Source: Crocinitomicaceae bacterium
Lineage (GTDB): Bacteria > Bacteroidota > Bacteroidia > Flavobacteriales_D > Crocinitomicaceae
NCBI GenBank assembly: GCA_015662935.1
Contig: DQTF01000140.1
Coordinates: forward strand, 1 to 7,749
Direction of reading: 5' to 3'
DNA length: 7,749 bases
The notes under the pieces: model-generated
What the model was told of the DNA's origin: nothing
The model's input: only the letters and a program-made list of their open reading frames with translations
The model's database searches: none
Program-made: the position numbers and the translations under genes
In this document: piece after piece, positions 1 through 6,100 of the stretch
Layout of the letters: every line of letters starts with the position of its first letter
How positions within the stretch are numbered: position 1 is the first letter of the stretch

Positions 1-92
1 CTTTCTTGAGAAAAAGACTGAGCAAATAAACTTCCACATAAGATCGAGCAAAGAATAAAAATGAATACTACTTTTTTGACGCGCACTTTCAT
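1..92 (-). CDS. Exported protein of unknown function, N-terminal fragment (runs off the left edge)
   Basis: This open frame starts with ATG at 92-90 and stays open for 30 codons to the window edge, so only the N-terminus is visible. The fragment reads as a Sec signal peptide: a basic n-region (K2, R4, K6, K7), a hydrophobic core over about residues 8-23, and a likely signal peptidase I site after Phe-Ala24, leaving Gln25 as the new N-terminus, as is common in Bacteroidota. Two cysteines (15 and 19) lie inside the core, but neither sits in a lipobox. The start is 16 bp after the prfC stop on the same strand, so it may be co-transcribed with prfC. The mature domain is outside the window, so no function can be given. 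The main doubt is whether the frame continues; the textbook signal sequence makes a chance frame unlikely. Confidence 0.68.
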   Translation of the reverse strand, partial: MKVRVKKVVFIFILCSILCGSLFAQSFSQE

Positions 93-108
93 TCTCAATT
101 CTTCATTC

Positions 109-1710
109 TTAATTAATTTCCTCCTCCAACTTAAACGCACTCGTTTTATGGAAAGTTAGCTCTGGATAATCTTGCTCTGCCATTTGTAATAAGAAAGTCG
201 TTTCTGCTAAGAAAACAAGATTGTCGTCCTTATCTTTTGCGATGTATCTAGTCTTAGCTCTTTTGAATTCTTCCAATTTTGCATCATCTGTTGTTGTAAT
301 CCAACAAGCCTTATGATAGTTCTTAGGTACAAATCGACATTTTGCACCGTATTCATGATCCAAACGATAACTGATAACCTCAAATTGAAGTTGTCCTACC
401 GTTCCAATTATTTTACGATTACCAGGTTGTAGAATAAACAACTGCGCAACTCCTTCGTCCATTAATTGTCGAATACCTTTGTCCAGCTGCTTCGATTTCA
501 TTGGGTCTAAATTCTCCAATTCCATAAAAATCTCAGGCGAGAAGCTTGGTATTCCTTTAAAGTTAAATTTCTCTCCTTCTGTTAATGTATCTCCAATTTT
601 AAAATTGTTAGAATCGTATAATCCGACAACATCACCAGGATATGCTTCTTCAATCACGCTTTTGTCTTGCGCCATGAATGAAGTAGGGTTCGGAAATTTC
701 ATTTTCTTCTCATTTCTTACATGATTGTAGAATGTATTTCGTTGAAATTTACCAGACACAATTCTCAAGAAAGCAATTCTATCTCTGTGTTTTGGATCAA
801 GGTTGGCATGTATTTTAAAAACGAATCCAGAGAATTTAGGGTCGGTAGGTTCTACTCGTTTTGTATCTGCATCACGACCAATTGGAGAAGGAGAAATTTC
901 GCAGAAAGCATTCAATAATTCTTGCACACCGAAATTATTAACAGCAGACCCGAAGAATACAGGAGCAACTTCTCCCGCCAAATAATCTTCTCTTTTAAAA
1001 GGGTCATAGACGCCTTCTATCATTTCTATTTCTTCACGCAATTCATCCGCCTCGTCTTTGCCAATCATTTCATCTAATTCGTTAGAATTAAGATCGGATA
1101 ATGATTGTAAGTCGTCAGATATGCCAGTTTTGTTAGGAGAGAAGAGGTTGAGTTCTTTCTTGTAAATGTTATAAACACCCTTAAAGCGATCGCCCATCCC
1201 AATCGGCCAAGAGAGAGGGCAAACTTTTATTTTAAGAACGGATTCTAATTCATCCAATAAATCGAATGATTCTTTTCCATCTCTATCCATTTTATTGACG
1301 AAGATGATAACGGGTGTTTTTCTCATTCTACAAACCTCCATTAATCGTTTAGTTTGTGCCTCAACACCACTTGCAACATCGATAACTAAAATCACACTAT
1401 CGACAGCAGTTAAGGTTCTAAATGTATCTTCTGCAAAATCCTTGTGACCAGGAGTATCTAAAATATTGATTTGCTTTCCGTTGTAATGAAAAGCCATTAC
1501 AGAGGTTGCCACAGAGATTCCTCTTTGTTTTTCGATTTCCATAAAATCAGAAGTCGCAGTCTTCTTAATCTTATTGTTCTTAACAGCTCCAGCAGACTGA
1601 ATTGCACCACCAAAAAGTAATAACTTCTCCGTTAATGTTGTTTTACCAGCATCCGGGTGAGAGATGATACCAAATGTTCTTCTTTTTTCTATTTCGATGG
1701 AATTGCTCAT
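109..1710 (-). CDS. prfC: Peptide chain release factor 3 (RF3)
   Basis: RF3 is a translational GTPase of the cytoplasm that removes class I release factors RF1 and RF2 from the ribosome after peptide release. The 533-residue product is close to the 529 residues of E. coli RF3. Visible GTPase motifs are the P-loop SHPDAGKT (17-24), the switch I segment QRGISV (62-67), DTPGH (85-89), NKMD (139-142) and the GSAV segment (254-257). The RF3-type barrel follows from about residue 290, with FSGFVFKI (293-300). The C-terminal domain includes VGQLQFEV (438-445), a segment also typical of the family. The frame is intact. The ATG is preceded by an A-rich stretch rather than a Shine-Dalgarno sequence, and a TAnnTTTG box lies about 24 bp upstream. 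The next gene upstream ends 120 bp away, so prfC probably has its own promoter. EF-G and TypA are excluded by the RF3-specific N-terminal sequence and the length. Confidence 0.97.
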   Translation of the reverse strand: MSNSIEIEKRRTFGIISHPDAGKTTLTEKLLLFGGAIQSAGAVKNNKIKKTATSDFMEIEKQRGISVATSVMAFHYNGKQINILDTPGHKDFAEDTFRTLTAVDSVILVIDVASGVEAQTKRLMEVCRMRKTPVIIFVNKMDRDGKESFDLLDELESVLKIKVCPLSWPIGMGDRFKGVYNIYKKELNLFSPNKTGISDDLQSLSDLNSNELDEMIGKDEADELREEIEMIEGVYDPFKREDYLAGEVAPVFFGSAVNNFGVQELLNAFCEISPSPIGRDADTKRVEPTDPKFSGFVFKIHANLDPKHRDRIAFLRIVSGKFQRNTFYNHVRNEKKMKFPNPTSFMAQDKSVIEEAYPGDVVGLYDSNNFKIGDTLTEGEKFNFKGIPSFSPEIFMELENLDPMKSKQLDKGIRQLMDEGVAQLFILQPGNRKIIGTVGQLQFEVISYRLDHEYGAKCRFVPKNYHKACWITTTDDAKLEEFKRAKTRYIAKDKDDNLVFLAETTFLLQMAEQDYPELTFHKTSAFKLEEEIN

Positions 1711-1733
1711 GGAATTTTCTTAAAACTAGGCGA

Positions 1734-1741
1734 CAAAGGTA
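1734..1741 (-). promoter_or_regulatory. Candidate -7 promoter box of prfC
   Basis: On the minus strand this reads TACCTTTG, an exact match to the Bacteroidota -7 consensus TAnnTTTG. It ends 23 bases before the prfC ATG, giving a short leader of roughly 15-20 nt. No TTG element stands at the usual 19-21 bp upstream, so the -33 part is weak or replaced by an activator. The call rests on the consensus match and its position in the only sizeable gap on this side of prfC. Confidence 0.55.
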
Positions 1742-1748
1742 CAGATTT

Positions 1749-1764
1749 TAGCTTGTTAAAGCTA
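1749..1764. repeat. Inverted repeat upstream of prfC
   Basis: This is a perfect 6-bp inverted repeat, TAGCTT-GTTA-AAGCTA, centred about 15 bp upstream of the prfC -7 box, where a -33 element would be expected. It could be an operator or a small hairpin, but the stem is short and AT-rich, no T-run follows it, and a chance occurrence is possible. No regulator is identifiable in the window. Confidence 0.25.
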
Positions 1765-1778
1765 GTTGCAATTTGTTT

Positions 1779-1796
1779 GCCAATAAAAAAGCCAAT
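1779..1796. repeat. Short direct repeat in the phnA-prfC gap
   Basis: The hexamer GCCAAT occurs twice in the same direction, separated by exactly six A residues, about 35 bp after the phnA stop. The 12-bp step is close to one helical turn, so a protein could bind both copies on one face. It does not form a hairpin, so it is not an intrinsic terminator. It may be chance; no other terminator is visible in this 120-bp gap. Confidence 0.2.
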
Positions 1797-1830
1797 TCAG
1801 AAGAATCAGCTGTATTTTTATGATTGAGAA

Positions 1831-2394
1831 TTATTTTTTTACGTACTGTGTGAGGATGACAATTCTTACACCTTCTACTTTTCCTTCAATGTGTTCTGCA
1901 TTGTCATGAACTAATGTGATGTTTCGAACAGCTGTTCCACGCTTAGCAGTAAAATTACCACCACCTTTCACTTTTAAATCTTTAATTAAAACCACAGTGT
2001 CTCCTGCGTTTAATTGAACACCATTACTATCCAGATGCATAAGAGCCTCTTCAGATGAAACGCCATCCTTTGCCCAAGCTTCTGTTTCTTCTTCCATGTA
2101 GAATATTTCCAATAAGTCGTTAGGCCAACCTTCGTCTTTTAATTCGTTAAGCAATCTCCATGCAGTCACTTTTACAGCGTCAACCTCACTCCACATACTG
2201 TCATTCAAACATCTCCAATGATTTGTGTCGAGATCCTTTTCTCCAGTTACTTGTGACAAACAATTAGTACAGATATGAATGCAATTTTCTAGTTTATCAC
2301 CTGATTTAGGAGAAACAATATGTATGTTTAAATCTTCTTGAGCTGTACACAACTCACAGTTTCCATTACTTCTTTTTCCTAATTCTTTCTTCAT
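1831..2394 (-). CDS. phnA: PhnA/YjdM-family zinc-ribbon protein
   Basis: The product has 187 residues. The N-terminal half carries a zinc-ribbon pattern: C13-x2-C16 and C42-x2-C45, with extra cysteines at 38 and 62. It is followed by the family segment HWRCLNDSMWSE (59-70). The C-terminal PhnA domain spans about residues 120-187, with GDTVVLIKDLKVKG (131-144), KRGT (151-154) and the ending of the IEGKVEG...YVKK type. E. coli YjdM is shorter, about 111 residues; the longer form with an extended middle is, to my recollection, the usual one in Bacteroidota. The biochemical role is not established. Despite the name, the family is not known to be needed for phosphonate breakdown, and no phosphonate gene is present here. 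The ATG is preceded by GGTAAA, a weak ribosome-binding sequence. The gene is divergent from the DUF4395 gene and separated from prfC by 120 bp. Confidence 0.88.
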   Translation of the reverse strand: MKKELGKRSNGNCELCTAQEDLNIHIVSPKSGDKLENCIHICTNCLSQVTGEKDLDTNHWRCLNDSMWSEVDAVKVTAWRLLNELKDEGWPNDLLEIFYMEEETEAWAKDGVSSEEALMHLDSNGVQLNAGDTVVLIKDLKVKGGGNFTAKRGTAVRNITLVHDNAEHIEGKVEGVRIVILTQYVKK

Positions 2395-2410
2395 TTTACC
2401 TAATTTGAAA

Positions 2411-2418
2411 CAATATTA
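2411..2418 (-). promoter_or_regulatory. Weak candidate -7 box of phnA
   Basis: On the minus strand this reads TAATATTG, one mismatch from TAnnTTTG, ending 16 bases before the phnA ATG. No -33 TTG stands at the right distance. In such an AT-rich region one-mismatch matches are common, so this only marks the best-placed candidate for phnA in the divergent gap. Confidence 0.2.
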
Positions 2419-2461
2419 CTATTTCTTACCAAAAAATGCTAATAATGATTGTTCAAAATAA

Positions 2462-2477
2462 CTTATCGTACGGTGAG
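2462..2477. promoter_or_regulatory. Imperfect palindrome in the divergent phnA/DUF4395 promoter region
   Basis: This 16-bp imperfect palindrome is centred on CGTACG; 12 of 16 positions are symmetric and the other four would form G-T wobble pairs. It is the most GC-rich spot in an otherwise AT-rich 126-bp gap. It ends 13 bp before the forward -7 box, across the -33 region, a sensible place for an operator serving one or both divergent genes. No regulator gene is nearby, so this is inference from symmetry and position only. Confidence 0.28.
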
Positions 2478-2490
2478 GAACTAATTATGA

Positions 2491-2498
2491 TATCTTTG
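2491..2498 (+). promoter_or_regulatory. Candidate -7 promoter box of the DUF4395 gene
   Basis: TATCTTTG matches the Bacteroidota consensus TAnnTTTG exactly and ends 22 bases before the ATG. The box overlaps a small inverted repeat, ATATC (2490-2494) and GATAT (2503-2507). A second consensus match, TAATTTTG at 2508-2515, is only five bases from the start codon and would give an almost leaderless transcript, so the upstream box is preferred. No TTG is seen at the -33 position. Confidence 0.55.
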
Positions 2499-2520
2499 CT
2501 CAGATATTAATTTTGATACG

Positions 2521-3051
2521 ATGGAAAGAAGTTTTGGAGAATATTTAAATGGATCACAGTTTAAAGTTCTAGATGAAAGAGAAGTAAGAGCAAGTGCGGG
2601 AATTATGTTTTTCTTAGCGCTAATTGCATTTATTAATGTTGATTTTTTTCAAAGATTCTACGTTGTTTCTGCAGTTTCAGGGTTTTTAATGATAAATTTT
2701 ATGATTGGTATTTTCATTAACCCTAAATACGCTCCGACTATGATGATTGCAAAAATGATTGTTAAAGACCAGTCTGCATTGCCTATTGGTGCTATTCAAA
2801 AGAAGTTTGCTTGGGGATTAGGTTTGGGGTTAGCAATTACGATATTTGTTCTTTCTCTTTTCTTACTAGGTGATTTACGTTTTTTTAAACCTGTTTGCTT
2901 GTTGTGTTTGATATGTATAGCATTGCTTTTTTTAGAAACAGCATTTGGTATTTGCGTTGGTTGTAAGATTTACCATTATGCATTAAAATTAAAAATGCTT
3001 CCTCAGCCTGAAGTTAATCCAAATTGTATGGGTGACTCTTGTGAGGTCTAA
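2521..3051 (+). CDS. DUF4395-family cysteine-rich membrane protein
   Basis: The 176-residue product has four predicted membrane segments, at about residues 26-43, 46-66, 97-116 and 124-143. Lysines in the 67-95 loop and after residue 148 suggest that both termini face the cytoplasm. It is rich in cysteine: C126, C129 and C132 (CxxCxxC) at the start of the last helix, C145 and C148 (GICVGC) at its end, and C169 and C174 in the short tail. The segment FGICVGCKIYHYALK is the recognisable DUF4395 signature. The biochemical function of the family is unknown. The cysteine pairs suggest thiol redox or metal handling, and two TlpA-type oxidoreductase genes lie on the other strand just beyond lpxH. 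The gene is alone on the plus strand, has its own promoter box, and starts with ATG without a Shine-Dalgarno sequence. Its stop codon abuts that of lpxH. Family call fairly sure; function open. Confidence 0.85.
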   Translation: MERSFGEYLNGSQFKVLDEREVRASAGIMFFLALIAFINVDFFQRFYVVSAVSGFLMINFMIGIFINPKYAPTMMIAKMIVKDQSALPIGAIQKKFAWGLGLGLAITIFVLSLFLLGDLRFFKPVCLLCLICIALLFLETAFGICVGCKIYHYALKLKMLPQPEVNPNCMGDSCEV

Positions 3052-3804
3052 TTACTTCCAAGTTTTAAGTTCTACAGAACTCTCACTGACTTCAAGGTAA
3101 GTACAGTAATTGATCCATTCTCCAAGATTAAAATAAGTGGAATTATTCCCTAAATCATGTGATAAAGGAAGATGCCTATGCCCGAATACAAAGTAATCTG
3201 TATGTTTTTTCGCTAATTCTTCTTTACAGAATTGAATCAACCATTCTTTCTCTTCTCCTAAGAATTTCTCATCGTCAGAACCTGTTTTTGCACGACTTGT
3301 TTTCGAAGATTTATCCGCAAGCCAGATTCCAAAGTTGGGGTGCAAACGAGCAAAAGACCATTGGCAGAATTTATTAGCAAAAACTTTTTTTAAGAATTTA
3401 TAACCTTTGTCACCAGGTCCTAAACCATCTCCATGTCCGATAAAGTAAGATTTTCCAAAGTAAATTCTTTCGATTGGTTCTCGATGAAGTTCAACACCTA
3501 ATTCTTTTGGGAGGTAATCGAAAATCCACATGTCATGGTTTCCTGTAAAAATATGAATAGGAATACCACTGTCTGAAAGTTCGGCAATTTTACCGAGAAT
3601 TCTGACAAAACCACGAGGAACTGCTCGTTTGTATTCGAACCAAAAATCAAAGATGTCACCGACAAGGTAGATTTCTTTGGCTGTTGGAGCAATGTGATTG
3701 AGCCAATCAACGATTTTCTTTTCACGAACAAGACTTGTTTCGTAATCTGGAGCTCCTAAATGGAAGTCCGATGCAAAATATATCTTCTTCTGTGAATCTT
3801 CCAT
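3052..3804 (-). CDS. lpxH: UDP-2,3-diacylglucosamine diphosphatase (LpxH-type metallophosphoesterase)
   Basis: LpxH cleaves UDP-2,3-diacylglucosamine to lipid X and UMP, the fourth step of lipid A synthesis, at the inner face of the inner membrane. The 250-residue product (E. coli 240) has the calcineurin-like motifs in order: DFHLG (13-17), GDIFDFW (49-55), GNHD (88-91), GHGDG (123-127) and GHRH (208-211). The metal ligands D13, H15, D50, N89, H124, H209 and H211 are all present. Residues 136-170, with FCQW and RLHP, form the helical insert expected for the family. E. coli LpxH has GNRD where this protein has GNHD, so it is closer to the LpxH variant usual in Bacteroidota, and activity is inferred from homology. 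The ATG is 2 bp after the stop of the upstream tlpA-like gene, suggesting translational coupling. It is the last gene of the operon and abuts the convergent DUF4395 gene. Confidence 0.9.
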   Translation of the reverse strand: MEDSQKKIYFASDFHLGAPDYETSLVREKKIVDWLNHIAPTAKEIYLVGDIFDFWFEYKRAVPRGFVRILGKIAELSDSGIPIHIFTGNHDMWIFDYLPKELGVELHREPIERIYFGKSYFIGHGDGLGPGDKGYKFLKKVFANKFCQWSFARLHPNFGIWLADKSSKTSRAKTGSDDEKFLGEEKEWLIQFCKEELAKKHTDYFVFGHRHLPLSHDLGNNSTYFNLGEWINYCTYLEVSESSVELKTWK

Positions 3805-3806
3805 TC

Positions 3807-4910
3807 TTACTTGCCGAATATTTTTTCAAGCTCCATTGCTAGATCATGCGCACGTAACTTTGTTCTGATGATGTTCCCTTCTGCATCAATTAGTACCGTA
3901 AAAGGAATACTTCCAACTCCGTAAATTTTTCCAACTCTACTTTGCCAGAATTTTAAATCACTCACATGATTTGGCCATGACAAATTATCTTTTTTGATGG
4001 CTCCTAACCAATTCTCTTTCTTTTTGTCAAGAGAAACACTCAAAACAGTGAAACCTTGGTCTTTGTATTTCTCGTACAATTTTACAACAGCAGGATTCTC
4101 TCTACGACAAGGTCCACACCAAGATGCCCAAAAATCAAGAAGAACTACTTTTCCTTTCAAATCAGAAAGTTTCATTTTAGTTCCATCTGGTTTTGTTTCT
4201 TCAAAATCAGGAGCTGGTTTTCCTGGAGCTAAAACATTCTTAGCTTCTTCTTGTTTTTTAATTTGAACAAAATTCTTTTGCAATGCTTGAATAGTTGGCG
4301 ATTCTCCAAAACACCTTGATAATTGATTGACGATTGATTGATACGTTGCAAAATCTTTAGAAGGGTCAATGGCTTCAATAGCTGCAAATAATGCAGGAGA
4401 ATTTGCATTTCGAGCGATAAAAGTGCGTTGTTCTCCATCAAAAGTTTTAGCTTCTCTCGCCATTTGTTGATTAACCGCATCTTTCCTTGAAGGATCCTTT
4501 TTAATGTCTTGCTGTGCTTGATAAATTCTAGCCGACCATTTATTTAACTTCTGAATGTGTTTATGCATTTTAGAAGAATGGTCAGAGTTAACGATATTCG
4601 CAAACTTTCCTAAATCAGAACCGTCACCATAGATTTTGATATCTGCATCTTTCTTTAAGATAAGGTGAATTTTTGTCGTCCCAATTTTCAACGAATAATA
4701 ATCAGGAGCAGGAATTTCTCCATTAATTTTAAAGTTCCCGTCTGCGGACATTTTAGTACCAAGAATAATCCTGTCACCTTTTGCGGTGTTTTGTACGATG
4801 AAAACAGAATCAACTGGAGAGTTGAATATCATTCCCGAAACGGTAATGTTCGTTTGCCCCCATAAAACGGGAGTAAAAAGTAAACTTACGAGTATTGCTT
4901 TTAATTTCAT
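3807..4910 (-). CDS. TlpA-family thiol-disulfide oxidoreductase, exported (second of a tandem pair)
   Basis: The 367-residue product starts with a signal peptide (about 1-18, cleavage likely before Gln19). A beta-rich domain of about residues 20-105 resembles the DUF4369 domain found in Bacteroidota TlpA-like proteins. A helical, charged middle (about 110-225) follows, then a C-terminal thioredoxin fold from about residue 228. The active site is WASWCGPCRRE with C265 and C268, and the cis-proline is P336 in GSIP. It should act in the periplasm, reducing or exchanging disulfides in envelope proteins such as apocytochromes, as ResA and TlpA do; the substrate here is unknown. An extra cysteine, C200, lies in the middle domain. 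The start is 5 bp after the stop of its paralogue upstream and the end is 2 bp before lpxH. The shared layout and a 28-bp identical stretch show that the two genes arose by duplication. Confidence 0.9.
   Translation of the reverse strand: MKLKAILVSLLFTPVLWGQTNITVSGMIFNSPVDSVFIVQNTAKGDRIILGTKMSADGNFKINGEIPAPDYYSLKIGTTKIHLILKKDADIKIYGDGSDLGKFANIVNSDHSSKMHKHIQKLNKWSARIYQAQQDIKKDPSRKDAVNQQMAREAKTFDGEQRTFIARNANSPALFAAIEAIDPSKDFATYQSIVNQLSRCFGESPTIQALQKNFVQIKKQEEAKNVLAPGKPAPDFEETKPDGTKMKLSDLKGKVVLLDFWASWCGPCRRENPAVVKLYEKYKDQGFTVLSVSLDKKKENWLGAIKKDNLSWPNHVSDLKFWQSRVGKIYGVGSIPFTVLIDAEGNIIRTKLRAHDLAMELEKIFGK
4111..4138. repeat. Exact 28-bp direct repeat, copy 1 (tlpA-like active site)
   Basis: These 28 bases are identical to 5220-5247 and encode the stretch LDFWASWCGP around the first catalytic cysteine. 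Both flanking bases differ between copies. Nearby segments are also close: 3952-3977 and 5061-5086 match at 23 of 26 positions. The identity includes synonymous positions, so it exceeds what protein constraint alone requires. Confidence 0.9.
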
Positions 4911-4915
4911 TGTTC

Positions 4916-6088
4916 TTATTTTTTCAAAAGTTCTTTCAATTTTTGTTCCAAACTTGCTCCTCTCAATCCCGTTGCAATAATATTCCCCTTTTTATCTACT
5001 AAAACGGTGTGTGGAATAGAATTAAAACCATATAATTGAATCATTGGAGAACCCCATTCTTTTAAATCACTGACGTGATTAGGCCAAATTAGACCATCCG
5101 TCTCAATTGCTTTTTTCCAAGCATCTGCTTTCTTATCTAGAGAAACAGAATAAATAGTAAAATCTAAATCTTTGTATTCATTGTAAACTTTTACAAGGTT
5201 AGGACTTTCTCTTCTGCATGGTCCACACCAAGATGCCCAAAAATCAATTAAAACATATTTTCCTTTTAAAGAAGACAACTTAATGATGTTACCATCAGGA
5301 TTAGGAAGAGCAATTTCTGGAGCAATTCTTTCTCCAGAGTTATTTGCTATATATTGGTTGTAAGCCAATTCTATTTGATATGCTTGACTAGAAATTGCAG
5401 CTGTTAATGGAGAATCAGGATATTCTTTAGAATAAGCATCCGCAACTGATTTTAATACGTCAATATTTTCTTTTTCATAATTTTCAAACCCCATTGATGG
5501 AGTAGAAGAAGATGATAAAACAATGTTAAAAGGGCTAGATGGATTTTCTTTCATTTTAGCAATCGCAAAATCATCGACAGTACTCTTTAATAAAATAAAC
5601 CTTTTGGTCATTTCAGCCTCGTCCAGCTTCCCTTGCTCTTTCATTAGTTTTTCTTGCTCAGAATGAAAGGTTGCGTATTTTTTCATGTACTCAGTCATAG
5701 TAGAAGCCCATTCTGTTCCTGAGATCTCTGGTGTCATTGCAAAGTCATTATATGTTCCATCGACTACCACTTGATCGTTCGGAACTAAAGTCATAGGAAT
5801 GATCCTGTCATTACCTTCTCCCAATCGAAGTTGATACATGCCTAGTCCTGGAATTTTCCCTAAAATTTCAAAATGTCCATTTTCATCAGCCGTCGTTTTG
5901 GAAACGTCAATTTTCCCTTGTTGACTAAGTGCCTCGACATAAAACACTTTTCCTTCCGATCCAGCAATTGTTCCGGAAATTGAAAAATTATCTCCATCAT
6001 TCAGTTCGATAACTTCGTTTGTTGACTCTCCTGAGCAAGCAGTTAAGAATATTAAAAGAAGACTAAATAAAGAGATTTTAAATACCAT
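4916..6088 (-). CDS. TlpA-family thiol-disulfide oxidoreductase, lipoprotein (first of a tandem pair)
   Basis: The 390-residue product has a lipoprotein signal peptide ending in the lipobox LTAC, with C18 as the lipidated residue. A beta-rich DUF4369-like domain spans about 33-115, a helical charged linker about 125-245, and a thioredoxin domain from about 253. The active site is WASWCGPCRRE with C288 and C291, and the cis-proline is P359 in NSIP. These three cysteines are the only ones. It is probably tethered to a membrane and works as a periplasmic disulfide reductase or exchanger of the ResA/TlpA type; its partner is unknown. The residues after C18 (SGEST) do not clearly match the charged export signal of surface lipoproteins, so a periplasmic location is more likely. 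It follows gatB by 12 bp and precedes its paralogue by 5 bp. Paralogous family members are numerous in Bacteroidota, so no specific gene name is justified. Confidence 0.92.
   Translation of the reverse strand: MVFKISLFSLLLIFLTACSGESTNEVIELNDGDNFSISGTIAGSEGKVFYVEALSQQGKIDVSKTTADENGHFEILGKIPGLGMYQLRLGEGNDRIIPMTLVPNDQVVVDGTYNDFAMTPEISGTEWASTMTEYMKKYATFHSEQEKLMKEQGKLDEAEMTKRFILLKSTVDDFAIAKMKENPSSPFNIVLSSSSTPSMGFENYEKENIDVLKSVADAYSKEYPDSPLTAAISSQAYQIELAYNQYIANNSGERIAPEIALPNPDGNIIKLSSLKGKYVLIDFWASWCGPCRRESPNLVKVYNEYKDLDFTIYSVSLDKKADAWKKAIETDGLIWPNHVSDLKEWGSPMIQLYGFNSIPHTVLVDKKGNIIATGLRGASLEQKLKELLKK
5220..5247. repeat. Exact 28-bp direct repeat, copy 2 (tlpA-like active site)
   Basis: This is the second copy of the sequence at 4111-4138, in the same orientation and the same codon phase, 1109 bp away. 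It lies over the active-site codons of the upstream tlpA-like gene. Being in direct orientation, the pair could recombine and delete the DNA between them, leaving one in-frame hybrid gene. Confidence 0.9.
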
Positions 6089-6100
6089 AGAATGTGTTTT

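Noticed and set aside
1831..2394. Phosphonate metabolism role implied by the name PhnA
   Set aside because: No phosphonate lyase or transport gene is nearby, and the family is not known to be needed for phosphonate use; the name is historical.
3068..3081. Inverted repeat AGTTCT-AC-AGAACT just beyond the DUF4395 stop, considered as a terminator
   Set aside because: The realistic stem is only five base pairs with a four-base loop, no T-run follows it on the plus strand, and it lies within lpxH codons.
3498..3731. Second open frame on the minus strand, 77 codons
   Set aside because: It overlaps lpxH in another frame across the metal-binding motifs; a shadow of the real gene.
4321..4344. Repeated ATTGA units inside the downstream tlpA-like gene, considered as a tandem repeat
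   Set aside because: The units are few and irregular, and are explained by codons for a normal helical stretch; no protein repeat results.
6020..6088. Surface-export signal after the lipobox of the TlpA-like lipoprotein
   Set aside because: The residues following Cys18 (SGEST) have a single acidic residue and do not form the charged cluster typical of Bacteroidota surface lipoproteins.
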